In this document: positions 23,078-36,223 of the stretch, piece by piece
How the letters are laid out: every line of letters begins with the position of its first letter
Numbering within the stretch: position 1 is the stretch's first letter
Assembly (NCBI GenBank): GCA_025765595.1
Contig: JAIVFH010000138.1
Span: forward strand, 1 to 64,000
Direction: 5' to 3'
From: Obelidium mucronatum
Lineage: Eukaryota > Chytridiomycota > Chytridiomycetes > Chytridiales > Chytriomycetaceae
Length of the DNA: 64,000 nt
Made by a program: the position numbers and the translations under genes
Notes under the pieces: model-generated
Seen by the model: the letters and a program-made list of their open reading frames with translations, nothing else
The model's database searches: none
Told to the model about the DNA's origin: nothing

Positions 23078-23275
23078 TTTTATTTTAATAATTATAATAT
23101 TTGACACTATTTTCTAGCTCGGCAGAGCCTCTGATATCTGGTCCTTGGGATGCATTCTATACCAGCTAGTCTACGGCCAACCACCATTCGCAGCATTACC
23201 CATTGTCCAAAAGCTGAACGCAATCGTGGACCCAAAACCCCGTTCCAAAAAACGGCCACAGACAAGCAGAGTAAA
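23078..23275 (+). pseudogene. MPS1 kinase fragment (duplicated, truncated)
   Basis: Nearly the reverse complement of 36536-36736. It contains intron sequence, the AG acceptor and the beginning of the last kinase exon ([20 protein letters not shown], subdomain IX onwards). A few bases are lost within AIVDPNYK. Homology stops at GCAGAGT (23275). It lies immediately beside the Crypton, and the catalytic core is absent. Confidence 0.88.
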
Positions 23276-23448
23276 ATAGTAACTAGATTTTAACAACATG
23301 AATAAAGCTCTGGCCGTTTAATTCCGTTATCGCAGTTCCACTTTTGGCTTCCTGTACTTCCAACTGCATGCATGTCAAACCAATGATCTATTTAAATATG
23401 AGAGCCACAACTCTGACCATACTTTCACCAGCCTTTATTGAAGTACAA

Positions 23449-24479
23449 CTACCCAAGACCAAACCTTTCAGTCCAATCTGCGCCAAAGCCCTTCACCCAG
23501 TCCGCAAGCTGCTCCTGTCCTTGCTTGGCTCTGGTCAGGCGGCTTCGAACCTGCTCACTGGTCCGACCAGGAAGAAGGTTGCTCAAGGCGCCAAAGTCTT
23601 TGGACCCAACCCTCAATACAGCCTCTTTAAGCTGCCTGAGTTGACTATCGTCCCACACAGCAGATCGCGTGCGTGGGCGTTCAAGTGGTTCCTCCTCGTC
23701 CTCCTCGTCGTCCTCATCCTCCTGGTCATACGTTTCTTCGAACAGTTTGGCAAGCTCGCCGTCTTCCAAATAGGAGAAGCTCTCGTCCAGTGCATCCTGT
23801 GGTGATACAGCCTGAGATGTCAACGAACGGAAAAGACTCGATGATGACGGTGTTGGAGTTGTAGCCTTCCTGGCAGCATCATCTGATAACTTGGTTAGTG
23901 CTGGGATTCACAAACGCCCGATCCTAACCTGGCTGCGAAACTGCACTTATACCACGCGAGGCGCTTAGCTCTTGTGTAAGTCTGAGAATTGTTGCATTCT
24001 GCAGTTGTGTAAGTTGCGTGTGGGTCAAAACAATCCCACTCACATCTGTTTGTTTTACTAAGGCCGCTGATGGAAAGAGTTGTGATGTCAGAAAACATTG
24101 CGTTTCAGGTATCAGCTACTGTTACCTTGCAGTTGCAGCTGTATATTCGCGTTATTGGCTGCGTTCAATTGAATTCCACTCTGCTGCAGAGCCAGTTGGC
24201 AGCCCTGTAGGTCGCCAGTCTGTACAAATGATCAAACAATTGCGATACTAAGATAACAAGGCGCACCAAACGTTGAATTTGTTGGACATGGTCTGTATGT
24301 GCTCGGTCCCCAAAGGCCACTGTCTCCACCAACGAGGCCTCAGCAACCGACAGCAACTTCGCGTATCTTTTAGCTCTTTTTAAAGCATCCAAACGGCCCT
24401 TCACTGCGAAGTCATAGTCACTCTGCTTCTGAGTTCAGTTGGGCAGTTGAATCCAAAACAGGCATACCTGAGTTGCCAT
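23449..24479 (-). CDS. SANT/Myb-domain protein with acidic region
   Basis: Exons join from ATG 24479 (MATQ) through several small exons to a stop at 23449. An intron with a CACTAAC branch site sits next to the acceptor TTATCAG near 23888. The N-terminal half is helical and Gln/Leu-rich (KRAKRYAKLLSVAEASLVET, GDLQGCQLALQQSGIQ). A run of Asp/Glu (YDQEDEDDEEDEEEPLE) precedes a SANT/Myb repeat, starting SAVWDDSQLRQLKEAVLRVG and continuing to LLPGRTSEQVRSRL. The predicted length is about 300 residues. The SANT repeat suggests DNA or histone-tail binding in the nucleus; the specific complex is not recognised. It lies inside the inverted duplication but is single-copy there. Confidence 0.72.
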
Positions 24480-24667
24480 TTGTAAGTCAATATTTCCAAA
24501 CAAGAAAGGAAGAAATAAAGTTCACACTTAACTGGGGAAGTATGGGTTCCTTGCTTTACTTGGAATGTTTGACACTTTCAACCTGGTTTTACGTGTGTTC
24601 TCTAGTTCTGGTGATTTGGAACACAATGTGTTGTTTATTTAATAAAGCTCATATTGACGAAGTAAAG

Positions 24668-25010
24668 TGAATTGTGATGAAGTACACACCTGGTCATTTG
24701 GAACAAAATGTGTTATCTGTCCCAAATCACCAAGATTTCCAGTTTGTGCTAATTTTCCGATAAGTTCCGTAACCATATTCATCAAGGCGCTTCCAGAATT
24801 CATGGAAGTCCAAGTTTTAGTACCCATAAAAATTCTCATTTACTTTATTTATTGGCAGTTTATTCTCCTTGATCCATTGTTTAATTTCCAACCACTGAGC
24901 AAACCTTCCAGCCTTGTGCATGCAGCAGACTATATTTTCCAACTCCTTCCCCAGCTCCCAATCTCCCCTCCCACCCTCCAGCTCACTAGGAGCTACAACC
25001 AAAAAAAGCC
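24668..25010 (-). pseudogene. Possible ORF relic next to the satellite
   Basis: On the minus strand one frame reads GDWELGKELENIVCCMHKAG and KQWIKENKLPINKVNENFYG, then an in-frame TAA, then FHEFWKRLDEYGYGTYRKIS and a stop. The composition looks protein-like on both sides of the TAA, so this may be a broken gene. No family is assigned. Confidence 0.3.
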
Positions 25011-25063
25011 TTGGAAGGCTCATTTAGAACCGCCAGTGGGGAAAAGAGTGCCAGGTGCTTCTC

Positions 25064-28000
25064 AGACTGTTTCCCTGCTGCACAGGTGTGCTGCCAATGG
25101 AAACATACCGAAAGAGCATATTTGCTTTCATAAGACTCTCATTACACATTAGACAGAGTTCGGAGTGCAGGCCAGCTCATTTGGATCTGCTGGTGGTGTT
25201 TTCAGTGGTTCGCAGACTGTTTCCCTGCTGCACAGGTGTGCTGCCAATGGAAACATACCGAAAGAGCATATTTGCTTTCATAAGACTCTCATTACACATT
25301 AGACAGAGTTTGGAGTGCAGGCCAGCTCATTTGGATCTGCTGGTGGTGTTTTCAGTGGTTCGCAGACTGTTTCCCTGCTGCACAGGTGTGCTGCCAATGG
25401 AAACATACCGAAAGAGCATATTTGCTTTCATAAGACTCTCATTACACATTAGACAGAGTTTGGAGTGCAGGCCAGCTCATTTGGATCTGCTGGTGGTGTT
25501 TTCAGTGGTTCGCAGACTGTTTCCCTGCTGCACAGGTGTGCTGCCAATGGAAACATACCGAAAGAGCATATTTGCTTTCATAAGACTCTCATTACACATT
25601 AGACAGAGTTCGGAGTGCAGGCCAGCTCATTTGGATCTGCTGGTGGTGTTTTCAGTGGTTTTCAGACTGTTTCCCTGCTGCACAGGTGTGCTGCCAATGG
25701 AAACATACCGAAAGAGCATATTTGCTTTCATAAGACTCTCATTACACATTAGACAGAGTTCGGAGTGCAGGCCAGCTCATTTGGATCTGCTGGTGGTGTT
25801 TTCAGTGGTTTTCAGACTGTTTCCCTGCTGCACAGGCGTGCTGCTGATGGAAACATACCGAAAGAGCATATTTGCTTTCATAAGACTCTCATTACACATT
25901 AGACAGAGTTCAGAGTGCAGGCCAGCTCATTTGGATCTGCTGGTGGTGTTTTCAGTGGTTTTCAGACTGTTTCCCTGCTGCACAGGCGTGCTGCTGATGG
26001 AAACATACCAAAAGAGCATATTTGCTTTCATAAGACTCTCATTACACATTAGACAGAGTTTGGAGTGCAGGCCAGCTCATTTGGATCTGCTGGTGGTGTT
26101 TTCAGTGGTTCGCAGACTGTTTCCCTGCTGCACAGGTGTGCTGCCAATGGAAACATACCGAAAGAGCATATTTGCTTTCATAAGACTCTCATTACACATT
26201 AGACAGAGTTCGGAGTGCAGGCCAGCTCATTTGGATCTGCTGGTGGTGTTTTCAGTGGTTTTCAGACTGTTTCCCTGCTGCACAGGTGTGCTGCCAATGG
26301 AAACATACCGAAAGAGCATATTTGCTTTCATAAGACTCTCATTACACATTAGACAGAGTTCGGAGTGCAGGCCAGCTCATTTGGATCTGCTGGTGGTGTT
26401 TTCAGTGGTTCGCAGACTGTTTCCCTGCTGCACAGGTGTGCTGCCAATGGAAACATACCGAAAGAGCATATTTGCTTTCATAAGACTCTCATTACACATT
26501 AGACAGAGTTCAGAGTGCAGGCCAGCTCATTTGGATCTGCTGGTGGTGTTTTCAGTGGTTTTCAGACTGTTTCCCTGCTGCACAGGCGTGCTGCTGATGG
26601 AAACATACCGAAAGAGCATATTTGCTTTCATAAGACTCTCATTACACATTAGACAGAGTTCGGAGTGCAGGCCAGCTCATTTGGATCTGCTGGTGGTGTT
26701 TTCAGTGGTTTTCAAACTGTTTCCCTGCTGCACAGGCGTGCTGCTGATGGAAACATACCGAAAGAGCATATTTGCTTTCATAAGACTCTCATTACACATT
26801 AGACAGAGTTCGGAGTGCAGGCCAGCTCATTTGGATCTGCTGGTGGTGTTTTCAGTGGTTCGCAGACTGTTTCCCTGCTGCACAGGTGTGCTGCCAATGG
26901 AAACATACCGAAAGAGCATATTTGCTTTCATAAGACTCTCATTACACATTAGACAGAGTTTGGAGTGCAGGCCAGCTCATTTGGATCTGCTGGTGGTGTT
27001 TTCAGTGGTTCGCAGACTGTTTCCCTGCTGCACAGGTGTGCTGCCAATGGAAACATACCGAAAGAGCATATTTGCTTTCATAAGACTCTCATTACACATT
27101 AGACAGAGTTCGGAGTGCAGGCCAGCTCATTTGGATCTGCTGGTGGTGTTTTCAGTGGTTCGCAGACTGTTTCCCTGCTGCACAGGTGTGCTGCCAATGG
27201 AAACATACCGAAAGAGCATATTTGCTTTCATAAGACTCTCATTACACATTAGACAGAGTTTGGAGTGCAGGCCAGCTCATTTGGATCTGCTGGTGGTGTT
27301 TTCAGTGGTTCGCAGACTGTTTCCCTGCTGCACAGGTGTGCTGCCAATGGAAACATACCGAAAGAGCATATTTGCTTTCATAAGACTCTCATTACACATT
27401 AGACAGAGTTCGGAGTGCAGGCCAGCTCATTTGGATCTGCTGGTGGTGTTTTCAGTGGTTCGCAGACTGTTTCCCTGCTGCACAGGTGTGCTGCCAATGG
27501 AAACATACCGAAAGAGCATATTTGCTTTCATAAGACTCTCATTACACATTAGACAGAGTTTGGAGTGCAGGCCAGCTCATTTGGATCTGCTGGTGGTGTT
27601 TTCAGTGGTTCGCAGACTGTTTCCCTGCTGCACAGGTGTGCTGCCAATGGAAACATACCGAAAGAGCATATTTGCTTTCATAAGACTCTCATTACACATT
27701 AGACAGAGTTCGGAGTGCAGGCCAGCTCATTTGGATCTGCTGGTGGTGTTTTCAGTGGTTCGCAGACTGTTTCCCTGCTGCACAGGTGTGCTGCCAATGG
27801 AAACATACCGAAAGAGCATATTTGCTTTCATAAGACTCTCATTACACATTAGACAGAGTTTGGAGTGCAGGCCAGCTCATTTGGATCTGCTGGTGGTGTT
27901 TTCAGTGGTTCGCAGACTGTTTCCCTGCTGCACAGGTGTGCTGCCAATGGAAACATACCGAAAGAGCATATTTGCTTTCATAAGACTCTCATTACACATT

Positions 28001-31000
28001 AGACAGAGTTCGGAGTGCAGGCCAGCTCATTTGGATCTGCTGGTGGTGTTTTCAGTGGTTCGCAGACTGTTTCCCTGCTGCACAGGCGTGCTGCCAATGG
28101 AAACATACCGAAAGAGCATATTTGCTTTCATAAGACTCTCATTACACATTAGACAGAGTTTGGAGTGCAGGCCAGCTCATTTGGATCTGCTGGTGGTGTT
28201 TTCAGTGGTTCGCAGACTGTTTCCCTGCTGCACAGGTGTGCTGCCAATGGAAACATACCGAAAGAGCATATTTGCTTTCATAAGACTCTCATTACACATT
28301 AGACAGAGTTCGGAGTGCAGGCCAGCTCATTTGGATCTGCTGGTGGTGTTTTCAGTGGTTCGCAGACTGTTTCCCTGCTGCACAGGCGTGCTGCCAATGG
28401 AAACATACCGAAAGAGTATATTTGCTTTCATAAGACTCTCATTACACATTAGACAGAGTTTGGAGTGCAGGCCAGCTCATTTGGATCTGCTGGTGGTGTT
28501 TTCAGTGGTTCGCAGACTGTTTCCCTGCTGCACAGGTGTGCTGCCAATGGAAACATACCGAAAGAGCATATTTGCTTTCATAAGACTCTCATTACACATT
28601 AGACAGAGTTCGGAGTGCAGGCCAGCTCATTTGGATCTGCTGGTGGTGTTTTCAGTGGTTTTCAGACTGTTTCCCTGCTGCACAGGTGTGCTGCCAATGG
28701 AAACATACCGAAAGAGCATATTTGCTTTCATAAGACTCTCATTACACATTAGACAGAGTTCGGAGTGCAGGCCAGCTCAATTGGATCTGCTGGTGGTGTT
28801 TTCAGTGGTTCGCAGACTGTTTCCCTGCTGCACAGGTGTGCTGCCAATGGAAACATTTGGATCTGCTGGTGGTGTTTTCAGTGGTTCGCAGACTGTTTCC
28901 CTGCTGCACAGGCGTGCTGCCAATGGAAACATACCGAAAGAGTATATTTGCTTTCATAAGACTCTCATTACACATTAGACAGAGTTCGGAGTGCAGGCCA
29001 GCTCATTTGGATCTGCTGGTGGTGTTTTCAGTGGTTTTCAGACTGTTTCCCTGCTGCACAGGTGTGCTGCCAATGGAAACATACCGAAAGAGCATATTTG
29101 CTTTCATAAGACTCTCATTACACATTATACAGAGTTCGGAGTGCAGGCCAGCTCATTTGGATCTGCTGGTGGTGTTTTCAGTGGTTTTCAGACTGTTTCC
29201 CTGCTGCACAGGTGTGGTGCCAATGGAAACATTTGGATCTGCTGGTGGTGTTTTCAGTGGTTTTCAGACTGTTTCCCTGCTGCACAGGTGTGCTGCTGAT
29301 GGAAACATACCGAAAGAGTATATTTGCTTTCATAAGACTCTCATTACACACTAGACAGAGTTCGGAGTGCAGGCCAGCTCATTTGGATCTGCTGGTGGTG
29401 TTTTCAGTGGTTTTCAGACTGTTTCCCTGCTGCACAGGTGTGCTGCCAATGGAAACATACCGAAAGAGCATATTTGCTTTCATAAGACTCTCATTACACA
29501 CTAGACAGGGTGCGGAGTGCAGGCCAGCTCATTTGGATCTGCTGGTGGTGTTTTCAGTGGTTTTCAGACTGTTTCCCTGCTGCACAGGTGTGCTGCCAAT
29601 GGAAACATACCGAAAGAGCATATTTGCTTTCATAAGACTCTCATTACACATTAGACAGAGTTCGGAGTGCAGGCCAGCTCATTTGGATCTGCTGGTGGTG
29701 TTTTCAGTGGTTCGCAGACTGTTTCCCTGCTGCACAGGTGTGCTGCCAATGGAAACATACCGAAAGAGCATATTTGCTTTCATAAGACTCTCATTACACA
29801 TTAGACAGAGTTTGGAGTGCAGGCCAGCTCATTTGGATCTGCTGGTGGTGTTTTCAGTGGTTTTCAGACTGTTTCCCTGCTGCACAGGTGTGCTGCCAAT
29901 GGAAACATTTGGATCTGCTGGTGGTGTTTTCAGTGGTTTTCAGACTGTTTCCCTGCTGCACAGGTGTGGTGCCAATGGAAACATTTGGATCTGCTGGTGG
30001 TGTTTTCAGTGGTTTTCAGACTGTTTCCCTGCTGCACAGGTGTGCTGCTGATGGAAACATACCGAAAGAGTATATTTGCTTTCATAAGACTCTCATTACA
30101 CACTAGACAGAGTTCGGAGTGCAGGCCAGCTCATTTGGATCTGCTGGTGGTGTTTTCAGTGGTTTTCAGACTGTTTCCCTGCTGCACAGGTGTGCTGCCA
30201 ATGGAAACATACCGAAAGAGCATATTTGCTTTCATAAGACTCTCATTACACACTAGACAGAGTGCGGAGTGCAGGCCAGCTCATTTGGATCTGCTGGTGG
30301 TGTTTTCAGTGGTTTTCAGACTGTTTCCCTGCTGCACAGGTGTGCTGCCAATGGAAACATACCGAAAGAGCATATTTGCTTTCATAAGACTCTCATTACA
30401 CATTAGACAGAGTTCGGAGTGCAGGCCAGCTCATTTGGATCTGCTGGTGGTGTTTTCAGTGGTTCGCAGACTGTTTCCCTGCTGCACAGGTGTGCTGCCA
30501 ATGGAAACATACCGAAAGAGCATATTTGCTTTCATAAGACTCTCATTACACATTAGACAGAGTGCGGAGTGCAGGCCAGCTCATTTGGATCTGCTGGTGG
30601 TGTTTTCAGTGGTTCTCAGACTGTTTCCCTGCTGCACAGGTGTGCTGCACAGGTGTGCTGCTGATGGAAACATACCGAAAGAGTATATTTGCTTTCATAA
30701 GACTCTCATTACACACTAGACAGAGTTCGGAGTGCAGGCCAGCTCATTTGGATCTGCTGGTGGTGTTTTCAGTGGTTTTCAGACTGTTTCCCTGCTGCAC
30801 AGGTGTGCTGCCAATGGAAACATACCGAAAGAGCATATTTGCTTTCATAAGACTCTCATTACACACTAGACAGAGTGCGGAGTGCAGGCCAGCTCATTTG
30901 GATCTGCTGGTGGTGTTTTCAGTGGTTTTCAGACTGTTTCCCTGCTGCACAGGTGTGCTGCCAATGGAAACATACCGAAAGAGCATATTTGCTTTCATAA

Positions 31001-34000
31001 GACTCTCATTACACATTAGACAGAGTTCGGAGTGCAGGCCAGCTCATTTGGATCTGCTGGTGGTGTTTTCAGTGGTTCGCAGACTGTTTCCCTGCTGCAC
31101 AGGTGTGCTGCCAATGGAAACATACCGAAAGAGCATATTTGCTTTCATAAGACTCTCATTACACACTAGACAGAGTGCGGAGTGCAGGCCAGCTCATTTG
31201 GATCTGCTGGTGGTGTTTTCAGTGGTTTTCAGACTGTTTCCCTGCTGCACAGGTGTGCTGCCAATGGAAACATACCGAAAGAGCATATTTGCTTTCATAA
31301 GACTCTCATTACACATTAGACAGAGTTCGGAGTGCAGGCCAGCTCATTTGGATCTGCTGGTGGTGTTTTCAGTGGTTCGCAGACTGTTTCCCTGCTGCAC
31401 AGGTGTGCTGCCAATGGAAACATACCGAAAGAGCATATTTGCTTTCATAAGACTCTCATTACACATTAGACAGAGTTTGGAGTGCAGGCCAGCTCATTTG
31501 GATCTGCTGGTGGTGTTTTCAGTGGTTTTCAGACTGTTTCCCTGCTGCACAGGTGTGCTGCCAATGGAAACATTTGGATCTGCTGGTGGTGTTTTCAGTG
31601 GTTTTCAGACTGTTTCCCTGCTGCACAGGTGTGCTGCTGATGGAAACATACCGAAAGAGTATATTTGCTTTCATAAGACTCTCATTACACACTAGACAGA
31701 GTTCGGAGTGCAGGCCAGCTCATTTGGATCTGCTGGTGGTGTTTTCAGTGGTTTTCAGACTGTTTCCCTGCTGCACAGGTGTGCTGCCAATGGAAACATA
31801 CCGAAAGAGCATATTTGCTTTCATAAGACTCTCATTACACACTAGACAGAGTGCGGAGTGCAGGCCAGCTCATTTGGATCTGCTGGTGGTGTTTTCAGTG
31901 GTTTTCAGACTGTTTCCCTGCTGCACAGGTGTGCTGCTGATGGAAACATACCGAAAGAGCATATTTGCTTTCATAAGACTCTCATTACACATTAGACAGA
32001 GTTCGGAGTGCAGGCCAGCTCATTTGGATCTGCTGGTGGTGTTTTCAGTGGTTCGCAGACTGTTTCCCTGCTGCACAGGTGTGCTGCCAATGGAAACATA
32101 CCGAAAGAGCATATTTGCTTTCATAAGACTCTCATTACACACTAGACAGAGTGCGGAGTGCAGGCCAGCTCATTTGGATCTGCTGGTGGTGTTTTCAGTG
32201 GTTTTCAGACTGTTTCCCTGCTGCACAGGTGTGCTGCTGATGGAAACATACCGAAAGAGTATATTTGCTTTCATAAGACTCTCATTACACACTAGACAGA
32301 GTTCGGAGTGCAGGCCAGCTCATTTGGATCTGCTGGTGGTGTTTTCAGTGGTTTTCAGACTGTTTCCCTGCTGCACAGGTGTGCTGCTGATGGAAACATA
32401 CCGAAAGAGTATATTTGCTTTCATAAGACTCTCATTACATATTAGACAGAGTTCGGAGTGCAGGCCAGCTCATTTGGATCTGCTGGTGGTGTTTTCAGTG
32501 GTTCGCAGACTGTTTCCCTGCTGCACAGGTGTGCTGCCAATGGAAACATACCGAAAGAGCATATTTGCTTTCATAAGACTCTCATTACATATTAGACAGA
32601 GTTCGGAGTGCAGGCCAGCTCATTTGGATCTGCTGGTGGTGTTTTCAGTGGTTCGCAGACTGTTTCCCTGCTGCACAGGTGTGCTGCCAATGGAAACATA
32701 CCGAAAGAGCATATTTGCTTTCATAAGACTCTCATTACACATTAGACAGAGTTCGGAGTGCAGGCCAGCTCATTTGGATCTGCTGGTGGTGTTTTCAGTG
32801 GTTCGCAGACTGTTTCCCTGCTGCACAGGTGTGCTGCCAATGGAAACATACCGAAAGAGCATATTTGCTTTCATAAGACTCTCATTACACATTAGACAGA
32901 GTTCGGAGTGCAGGCCAGCTCATTTGGATCTGCTGGTGGTGTTTTCAGTGGTTCGCAGACTGTTTCCCTGCTGCACAGGTGTGCTGCCAATGGAAACATA
33001 CCGAAAGAGCATATTTGCTTTCATAAGACTCTCATTACACATTAGACAGAGTTTGGAGTGCAGGCCAGCTCATTTGGATCTGCTGGTGGTGTTTTCAGTG
33101 GTTTTCAGACTGTTTCCCTGCTGCACAGGTGTGCTGCCAATGGAAACATTTGGATCTGCTGGTGGTGTTTTCAGTGGTTTTCAGACTGTTTCCCTGCTGC
33201 ACAGGTGTGCTGCTGATGGAAACATACCGAAAGAGTATATTTGCTTTCATAAGACTCTCATTACACACTAGACAGAGTTCGGAGTGCAGGCCAGCTCATT
33301 TGGATCTGCTGGTGGTGTTTTCAGTGGTTTTCAGACTGTTTCCCTGCTGCACAGGTGTGCTGCCAATGGAAACATACCGAAAGAGCATATTTGCTTTCAT
33401 AAGACTCTCATTACACACTAGACAGAGTTGCGGAGTGCAGGCCAGCTCATTTGGATCTGCTGGTGGTGTTTTCAGTGGTTTTCAGACTGTTTCCCTGCTG
33501 CACAGGTGTGCTGCCAATGGAAACATACCGAAAGAGCATATTTGCTTTCATAAGACTCTCATTACACATTAGACAGAGTTCGGAGTGCAGGCCAGCTCAT
33601 TTGGATCTGCTGGTGGTGTTTTCAGTGGTTCGCAGACTGTTTCCCTGCTGCACAGGTGTGCTGCCAATGGAAACATACCGAAAGAGCATATTTGCTTTCA
33701 TAAGACTCTCATTACACATTAGACAGAGTTCGGAGTGCAGGCCAGCTCATTTGGATCTGCTGGTGGTGTTTTCAGTGGTTCTCAGACTGTTTCCCTGCTG
33801 CACAGGTGTGCTGCCAATGGAAACATACCGAAAGAGCATATTTGCTTTCATAAGACTCTCATTACACATTAGACAGAGTTCGGAGTGCAGGCCAGCTCAT
33901 TTGGATCTGCTGGTGGTGTTTTCAGTGGTTCGCAGACTGTTTCCCTGCTGCACAGGTGTGCTGCCAATGGAAACATACCGAAAGAGCATATTTGCTTTCA

Positions 34001-35885
34001 TAAGACTCTCATTACACATTAGACAGAGTTCGGAGTGCAGGCCAGCTCATTTGGATCTGCTGGTGGTGTTTTCAGTGGTTCGCAGACTGTTTCCCTGCTG
34101 CACAGGTGTGCTGCCAATGGAAACATACCGAAAGAGCATATTTGCTTTCATAAGACTCTCATTACACACTAGACAGAGTTCGGAGTGCAGGCCAGCTCAT
34201 TTGGATCTGCTGGTGGTGTTTTCAGTGGTTTTCAGACTGTTTCCCTGCTGCACAGGTGTGCTGCCAATGGAAACATACCGAAAGAGCATATTTGCTTTCA
34301 TAAGACTCTCATTACACATTAGACAGAGTTCGGAGTGCAGGCCAGCTCATTTGGATCTGCTGGTGGTGTTTTCAGTGGTTCGCAGACTGTTTCCCTGCTG
34401 CACAGGTGTGCTGCCAATGGAAACATACCGAAAGAGCATATTTGCTTTCATAAGACTCTCATTACACATTAGACAGAGTTCGGAGTGCAGGCCAGCTCAT
34501 TTGGATCTGCTGGTGGTGTTTTCAGTGGTTCGCAGACTGTTTCCCTGCTGCACAGGTGTGCTGCCAATGGAAACATACCGAAAGAGCATATTTGCTTTCA
34601 TAAGACTCTCATTACACATTAGACAGAGTTTGGAGTGCAGGCCAGCTCATTTGGATCTGCTGGTGGTGTTTTCAGTGGTTTTCAGACTGTTTCCCTGCTG
34701 CACAGGTGTGCTGCCAATGGAAACATACCGAAAGAGCATATTTGCTTTCATAAGACTCTCATTACACACTAGACAGAGTTCGGAGTGCAGGCCAGCTCAT
34801 TTGGATCTGCTGGTGGTGTTTTCAGTGGTTTTCAGACTGTTTCCCTGCTGCACAGGTGTGCTGCCAATGGAAACATACCGAAAGAGTATATTTGCTTTCA
34901 TAAGACTCTCATTACACACTAGACAGAGGTCGGAGTGCAGGCCAGCTCATTTGGATCTGCTGGTGGTGTTTTCAGTGGTTTTCAGACTGTTTCCCTGCTG
35001 CACAGGTGTGCTGCCAATGGAAACATACCGAAAGAGCATATTTGCTTTCATAAGACTCTCATTACATATTAGACAGAGTTCGGAGTGCAGGCCAGCCCAT
35101 TTGGATCTGCTGGTGGTGTTTTCAGTGGTTTTCAGACTGTTTCCCTGCTGCACAGGTGTGCTGCCAATGGAAACATACCGAAAGAGCATATTTGCTTTCA
35201 TAAGACTCTCATTACACACTAGACAGAGTGCGGAGTGCAGGCCAGCTCAATTGGATCTGCTGGTGGTGTTTTCAGTGGTTCGCAGACTGTTTCCCTGCTG
35301 CACAGGCGTGCTGCCAATGGAAACATACCGAAAGAGTATATTTGCTTTCATAAGACTCTCATTACACATTAGACAGAGTTCGGAGTGCAGGCCAGCTCAT
35401 TTGGATCTGCTGGTGGTGTTTTCAGTGGTTTTCAGACTGTTTCCCTGCTGCACAGGTGTGCTGCTGATGGAAACATACCGAAAGAGCATATTTGCTTTCA
35501 TAAGACTCTCATTACACACTAGACAGAGTGCGGAGTGCAGGCCAGCTCAATTGGATCTGCTGGTGGTGTTTTCAGTGGTTCGCAGACTGTTTCCCTGCTG
35601 CACAGGCGTGCTGCCAATGGAAACATACCGAAAGAGTATATTTGCTTTCATAAGACTCTCATTACACATTAGACAGAGTTCGGAGTGCAGGCCAGCTCAT
35701 TTGGATCTGCTGGTGGTGTTTTCAGTGGTTCGCAGACTGTTTCCCTGCTGCACAGGCGTGCTGCCAATGGAAACATACCGAAAGAGTATATTTGCTTTCA
35801 TAAGACTCTTATTACACATTAGACAGAGTTCGGATTGCAGGCCAGCTCATTTGGATCTGCTGGTGGTGTTTTCAGTGGTTCGCAG
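25064..35885 (+). repeat. 150-bp satellite array (~10.8 kb, about 70 units)
   Basis: Units start AGACTGTTTCCCTGCTGCAC and recur every 150 bp from 25064 to 28814 without a break, then with occasional 76-bp truncated units to about 35885. Variation is limited to a few positions: TCGGAG/TTGGAG/GCGGAG, CGCAGAC/TTCAGAC, CCAATGG/TGATGG, CATTAG/CACTAG. Between about 26.8 and 28.6 kb TCGGAG and TTGGAG units alternate strictly, giving a 300-bp higher-order repeat. Because 150 is divisible by three and one frame lacks stops, very long ORFs (up to 1,307 codons) result. The last unit decays at GCAGAGTCTTTTCCC. Confidence 0.98.
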
Positions 35886-36223
35886 AGTCTTTTCCCTTTA
35901 GGCTTTCATTACACAGAAAGCTGAGTGGGAATTGTTAAGGATCTCAATTGGATCTGCAGCAGGGTTCTCAGACTGCTTGCTGGGCTGGACAGGCTTTCCT
36001 TTTCATTATTTTCTTTGCAGAGTGGTATTCTTGTGAATTCTGAGATGTTGTTCTTGCACTTAAATTCCACCAGTTGGTGGTGTATAGGTGTACTTTGTTC
36101 TGACAGAATGTGCAAACATTGGATAATTCAATATTAAATTCACCATTAAGGATACTAAACTTGACTGCATGATTGAATCAGTTCGCAACAATTGAAAACA
36201 AAATTTCTCCTATTCAAGGTTAT
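35886..36223. other. Junction between satellite and MPS1
   Basis: Starts with partial satellite-like words (AGGCTTTCATTACACAG, GGATCTGCAGCAG) that fade into unique sequence, then the 3' flank of MPS1. No gene is seen. Confidence 0.5.

Noticed and set aside
25055..28978. A 1,307-codon ORF (and 816-, 572-, 377- and 300-codon ORFs) across the 150-bp array
   Set aside because: The ORF follows from a stop-free frame in a unit whose length is a multiple of three. Truncated 76-bp units shift frame freely, and no non-repeat coding sequence is attached.
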